Assembly: GCA_947496375.1 (NCBI GenBank)
Contig: CANMCY010000022.1
Span: 1 to 37,337 of the forward strand
Source: Flavobacteriales bacterium
GTDB taxonomy: Bacteria; Bacteroidota; Bacteroidia; NS11-12g; UBA955
Length of the DNA stretch: 37,337 nt
Direction: 5' to 3'
Under the pieces are notes generated by a model. The model had not been told where the DNA came from, searched no databases, and saw only the letters and a program-made list of their open reading frames with translations. Within the stretch, counting starts at the first letter, position 1, and each line of letters begins with the position of its first letter. Shown one piece after another: positions 33,659-37,337 of the stretch. A program made the position numbers and the translations under genes.

Positions 33659-36577
33659 TTAACGATAATTTTTGTCGTGTTTGGTTCCTTTGGGCGCTTC
33701 CAAAATTTTGTATTTACCCTTGCCGGAAGGATCCAGCATCTGCACCTTACCATATCCCAACTTATCCAGTCTTTCCTTGAGCAATAGCATATCGCCTGCT
33801 ACCAGTATGGTCATTTTATCGGTTTGCAGGTTTTGTTTGGCCAATGCATTTAACTCTTCGCGTGTTAGTTTTTTCAAAACCTCCTGCTGCTGTTCTGCAT
33901 AGTTTTCAGGCAATTTGCGCATGGCCATTTGCATGATATAAGATGCTTTCTGACCATTGGATTCATATTCAAGCGCTTCACTGGCCAATAGTGCATCTTT
34001 TGTGAATTTGAATTCTTCTTCACTGATACCCTCATTCTTGTATTTATTCAATTCATTCACAATCTCCACAATCGCACTGTCGGTGGCATTGGCCTTGATA
34101 CCTGCGGAAATGCCATAATGTCCTTTGATATCATCGTATGAGCCGTTGAAACCACTGCGGATACCATAGGTCCATGCCTTATCTTCCCTGATTTTCAAAT
34201 TCAGCCGGCTATTGAAGTTTCCTCCCAATGCAAAGTTCATTACATTGCTCTTAAACATTTCACCGGTGGCATCGTAAGACAATCCGGGCATGCTGATGAC
34301 CAGATCACTTTGGTCAGCATCCACATACTCAACACCAAAAATCTGAGAAGTTTTGAACTGCGGGAATTCAGTAGGTTTTTGAATGACTACGTTTTTCGTC
34401 TTCCAGTTATTGAGGAATGATAGCTTCTGATATACTTCTTCGGCGGCTAATGGGCCTACCACAACGAGTCTGGTTACATCAGGGGCGAAATACTGCTCAT
34501 AGTATTTTTTGCAGTTTTCCATGGTAACCGCATCATACTCTCCGGCTCCAACATAAGTACCCAGACTGGTTTGTCCATATCTGAGTGCTTTAATGGCGTT
34601 GGACGCACCAGTTCCCCTGTCTTTCAGACTGCTCTTTGCATTTTCACGAATGCGTTTTTTGGCTTTTTTAAATTCCGCTTCGTCCCAGCGTGGCTGAAAC
34701 ATCATTTCCTCCAGTAATGCAAGCGAAGCATCCAATTTGTCTTTTTCACAGCTTAAAAACACTGAATTTGATGTGCTGCCGCTTCCAAACTGAATGCTGG
34801 CTCCCAGCTTTTCCATTTCATTTTCCAGCTCTTTTGCGGTGCGTTTGGCTGTACCCACGTTCAGTGCCGATGCCATCATATCGGCGGTACCGAATGGCAA
34901 ATCTTTACCTTCCAGCAAGCGGCCGCCCTCGAGATTCATGGATATCAACACTTCGGGCGTTTCATTGGTGGTAGAGCCCAATATTTCCAGTCCGTTTTCC
35001 AGTTTCTTGCGGTAAATACCCGGTATTTTCACGGTTTTGGCATCACCCGGAATAGGCCTTTTGCTACGGTCGAAATTGTCTACGGTGGGTTTGTGCACCA
35101 GATTGCTATATTCCGCTTCTGCTACTGCATTCTTTTTGCCCGCATTGGGATTAAAGCTTTCATATACCGGTTTTTTCTCGCCGGCTGCCACCTCAAGGGG
35201 TTCAATTACAACCGTGCTGGAATTTTTACCTTTCAGATATTTTCTGTAAACCTTCATGATATCTTCACGGGTAATATTTCTGTAGCGGTTGGCATCATCT
35301 TCCAGGTTGGCCATTTTCCCTTCAGCATTTTTAAAATCAAGGTACCAGAAGTTTGACAGGTAATTCGCTTTGGTACTTACATCCTCGAGACCACGGCTGT
35401 AATTACTTAAAATATTGGCTTTGGCACGGGTGAGGTCATCATCTGAGAAGTTGTCATATTCAAAAGAATCCAACATCACTTTCAGTTTGTTTTGCAGGAA
35501 TTTAACGTCTTTATCCCAGGGGTAGGCCACCATCAAAAACGAGAACTCACCTGCCAGTTCATGATTGATGGTGCTTAGCGGATTGTTTGTGCAATTGGCC
35601 TGCAAGGCAGTTTCATTTTCCACAAAACGCTTGTACATAGATGAATTTCGGGTTCCACCCATCAGGTAGGCGAGCACATCCAGGGCTGCTTCATCGGGGT
35701 GTCCCACGGCTGCTGCAGGATACGTTGTATACACAAGTGGCAATGATGCGTTGGGATCGGGATACCCTTTCACTTTATTTTCAGTCAACACCACCGGAGG
35801 AACGCGCTTTTTCTTAACCTCTGGGCCACGCTGTATGCTGCCAAAATACTTTTCAGTCCATTTTGCCACATCTGCTGTGTTAACATCGCCAGTCACAATA
35901 ACACAGGCATTGTTAGGGCCATACCAGCGCAGGAAGAAATTTCTCAGATCGCTGCTGTCTGCACGGTTCAGGTCGTCTACATAACCGATGGTGCTCCAGC
36001 TGTAGGGGTGTTCTTCGGGATAAAGGTTCTGGTCCTTAACTTCCATCAGGAAACCGTAAGGAACATTGTAACGCTGGTCTTTTTCGTTTTTTACGGTGCT
36101 GCGCTGAATTTCAAATTTCTTCTGCGTAAAAGCTTCCAAGAACACTCCCATACGGTCTGCTTCCATCCACAGGGCAGTTTCCGTAAAGTTGGAGGGAAAT
36201 GTTTCAATATACACCGTTCTGTCGCGGGTGGTGTTTCCATTTACATCGCCCCCATACTGCCTGATTAATTTAAAATGTTCCTCGTCGGCAATGTTTTTAG
36301 AGCCCTGAAACAGCATGTGCTCAAAAAAGTGTGCAAATCCTGATTTGCCCGGAATTTCGCGGGCTGAACCTACGTGATAGGTTACATTGATGTGGGTAAC
36401 AGGGTCGCTGTGATCTTCACTCACAATGAGTGTAAGTCCATTGGGCAGCTGGTATTTCTCATAAGGAATAACAAGCTTGCCGGGTTGAGCTTCAACTTTT
36501 TCAATCAACTGGACTTGTGCCTGAACACACAAGATACCGCTAAACAACGTAGCGATGGCAAAAAGCGTCTTTTTCAT
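33659..36577 (-). CDS. Exported M16 family zinc peptidase (two-module)
   Basis: 972-aa protein with signal peptide MKKTLFAIATLFSGILCVQA. Two M16 modules: the N-terminal one carries the inverted zinc motif HFFEH (H83, E86, H87) and a downstream Glu in NEKDQR (E165), so it is catalytic. The C-terminal module (from about residue 515: KLENGLEILGSTTNETPEVL, ASALNVGT) lacks HxxEH and is the structural half, as in insulysin/pitrilysin-type enzymes fused in one chain. It degrades peptides in the periplasm or at the outer membrane; the substrate is not predictable. Single-gene unit: a TAnnTTTG box lies 17 bp upstream and a strong terminator follows. Length fits the fused 900-970-aa M16 proteins of Bacteroidota. 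Confidence 0.94.
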   Translation of the reverse strand: MKKTLFAIATLFSGILCVQAQVQLIEKVEAQPGKLVIPYEKYQLPNGLTLIVSEDHSDPVTHINVTYHVGSAREIPGKSGFAHFFEHMLFQGSKNIADEEHFKLIRQYGGDVNGNTTRDRTVYIETFPSNFTETALWMEADRMGVFLEAFTQKKFEIQRSTVKNEKDQRYNVPYGFLMEVKDQNLYPEEHPYSWSTIGYVDDLNRADSSDLRNFFLRWYGPNNACVIVTGDVNTADVAKWTEKYFGSIQRGPEVKKKRVPPVVLTENKVKGYPDPNASLPLVYTTYPAAAVGHPDEAALDVLAYLMGGTRNSSMYKRFVENETALQANCTNNPLSTINHELAGEFSFLMVAYPWDKDVKFLQNKLKVMLDSFEYDNFSDDDLTRAKANILSNYSRGLEDVSTKANYLSNFWYLDFKNAEGKMANLEDDANRYRNITREDIMKVYRKYLKGKNSSTVVIEPLEVAAGEKKPVYESFNPNAGKKNAVAEAEYSNLVHKPTVDNFDRSKRPIPGDAKTVKIPGIYRKKLENGLEILGSTTNETPEVLISMNLEGGRLLEGKDLPFGTADMMASALNVGTAKRTAKELENEMEKLGASIQFGSGSTSNSVFLSCEKDKLDASLALLEEMMFQPRWDEAEFKKAKKRIRENAKSSLKDRGTGASNAIKALRYGQTSLGTYVGAGEYDAVTMENCKKYYEQYFAPDVTRLVVVGPLAAEEVYQKLSFLNNWKTKNVVIQKPTEFPQFKTSQIFGVEYVDADQSDLVISMPGLSYDATGEMFKSNVMNFALGGNFNSRLNLKIREDKAWTYGIRSGFNGSYDDIKGHYGISAGIKANATDSAIVEIVNELNKYKNEGISEEEFKFTKDALLASEALEYESNGQKASYIMQMAMRKLPENYAEQQQEVLKKLTREELNALAKQNLQTDKMTILVAGDMLLLKERLDKLGYGKVQMLDPSGKGKYKILEAPKGTKHDKNYR

Positions 36578-36593
36578 GTTAATGATAAGTTTA

Positions 36594-36601
36594 CAAAGAT
36601 A
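36594..36601 (-). promoter_or_regulatory. Putative -7 promoter element for the M16 peptidase
   Basis: TATCTTTG on the minus strand matches TAnnTTTG, 16 nt before the ATG at 36577. No -33 TTG at proper distance was found. Confidence 0.42.
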
Positions 36602-36709
36602 ATCACCCTGAAAGAAATAATCGTGCCATTTAGACCAAACTTAGTCCATTATTTGATCAAAAGACAGCAATCATGTCCGGCTATTCCCTGTTTTCAATGG
36701 AATTAATAC

Positions 36710-36717
36710 TAAATTTG
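36710..36717 (+). promoter_or_regulatory. Putative -7 promoter element for the 3'-truncated secreted protein
   Basis: TAAATTTG matches TAnnTTTG and lies only 5 nt before the ATG at 36723. Either the message is nearly leaderless or translation begins at the GTG at 36732, which would still give an intact signal peptide (KRLLLIAGLLS). Confidence 0.42.
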
Positions 36718-36722
36718 CATAC

Positions 36723-37337
36723 ATGAATGGGGTGAAAAGGTTGCTGCTGATCGCAGGTTTACTGAGCATGTATTACCCGGCCCATTCTCAGTCTGAAAAA
36801 GGTTTTGCAGGCCGTGAATTCTGGTTTACTTATACGCAGAATTTATATCAGCCCAATGATTTGCTGGTTTATGTTTTACCTGAAACCCCGGATACAGTAA
36901 CCGTTTTCAATCCTCAAACCAATTTTTCCATTGCCCCGGTGGCAGTTAAACCCGGCATTTGGAATCCGGTAATTATTCCGATAAATATGGCATACAGCGT
37001 ATTGGCTTTTGGTCCTCAAGGCACCGGTGTGGTGCTTAAATCCAGAAGGGATGTTCAGGTTTTCGCTGCCAATGTTTTGATGGAAAGTCGGGAGGTTACC
37101 TCTGTTTTACCCGCAGAATATCTTAAAAATGCGCAGGAATACATTGTCAATATGTGGAATGGGCAGCGAGACAAGGAATCACAGGTGGCCATTTTGGCCA
37201 TTGACACCGGCGTTACCAATGTTTTGGTAAATTTATCGGCAGATTTATTTACGGGACAGGGCCAAGGTAGCAGTCTTAACCTAAGTCTTAAATGTGGGCA
37301 GGTATACCTTTTACAGGCCCTTGACACTCAGAACCTC
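36723..37337 (+). CDS. Secreted protein, 3'-truncated, possible IgGFc-binding-like N-terminal domain
   Basis: The frame is open from the ATG at 36723 to the window edge (205 codons, no stop). Signal peptide: KRLLLIAGLLSMYYPAHSQ. The mature N-terminus GFAGREFWFTYTQN, followed by short beta-strand stretches (LLVYVLPETPDTVTVF, GIWNPVIIP, GVVLKSRRDVQVFAAN), resembles the start of Bacteroidota secreted proteins that carry an IgGFc-binding-like domain and a distal T9SS sorting domain. I recognise the pattern only loosely. The rest, including any sorting domain, lies outside the window. It is transcribed divergently from the M16 peptidase gene; a function cannot be assigned. Confidence 0.83.
   Translation, partial: MNGVKRLLLIAGLLSMYYPAHSQSEKGFAGREFWFTYTQNLYQPNDLLVYVLPETPDTVTVFNPQTNFSIAPVAVKPGIWNPVIIPINMAYSVLAFGPQGTGVVLKSRRDVQVFAANVLMESREVTSVLPAEYLKNAQEYIVNMWNGQRDKESQVAILAIDTGVTNVLVNLSADLFTGQGQGSSLNLSLKCGQVYLLQALDTQNL

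Noticed and set aside
1-37337. tRNA, rRNA, CRISPR, IS or phage elements
   Set aside because: No cloverleaf, array of regular direct repeats, transposase, integrase or terminal inverted repeats was found by eye; a dedicated scan could still find a small RNA.

Overview
The window looks like chromosomal DNA of a Bacteroidota bacterium (free-living, Chitinophagales/Saprospirales/Cytophagales-like; I cannot resolve the class). The evidence is: type IX secretion (T9SS) sorting domains of type A (subtilase, Asp-box protein) and type B (1164-aa CUB/PKD protein); a TonB-dependent receptor with a DUF4249 lipoprotein; a glycine-lipid acyltransferase pair; many Sec lipoproteins; and the Bacteroidota promoter element TAnnTTTG immediately before several start codons. 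No rRNA, tRNA, insertion sequence, integrase, phage gene or CRISPR array was seen. No intergenic gap exceeds 300 bp. The longest gaps are the divergent regions 23809-23981 and 36578-36722.

Layout. 2-754: 3' end of a secreted subtilase. 735-7286 (minus): a six-gene tandem reading gcdH, unknown exported protein, phosphohexomutase, DUF2279 protein, glsA-like, glsB-like. 7357-13814 (plus): folB, TonB-dependent receptor, DUF4249 lipoprotein, uvrA. 13834-15219 (minus): a short RqcH/NFACT-like protein. 15312-23808 (minus): a tightly packed six-gene operon (DUF1549/DUF4214-like lipoprotein, second such lipoprotein, Tat-exported DUF1501-like protein, cytochrome-like lipoprotein with CX4CH, small lipoprotein, giant T9SS type B protein), followed by a CDF-type metal transporter. 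23982-29675 (plus): homogentisate dioxygenase, a secreted Asp-box/PKD T9SS protein and a signal-less substrate-binding-fold protein. 29737-33505 (minus): gyrA and a TPR protein. 33659-36577 (minus): an exported M16 peptidase ending at a strong terminator. 36723-37337 (plus): start of a secreted protein that runs off the window.

The best candidate for an undescribed system is the 16143-23808 operon. Its gene set resembles the planctomycete module of PSCyt1-type cytochrome, DUF1549 and DUF1501. Here it is rebuilt as separate cell-envelope lipoproteins and linked by stop/start overlaps to a T9SS-exported, repeat-bearing CUB protein. That points to a surface-associated complex of unknown function. 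The remaining regions are mostly housekeeping genes (gyrA, uvrA, folB) and envelope or catabolic genes typical of the phylum.
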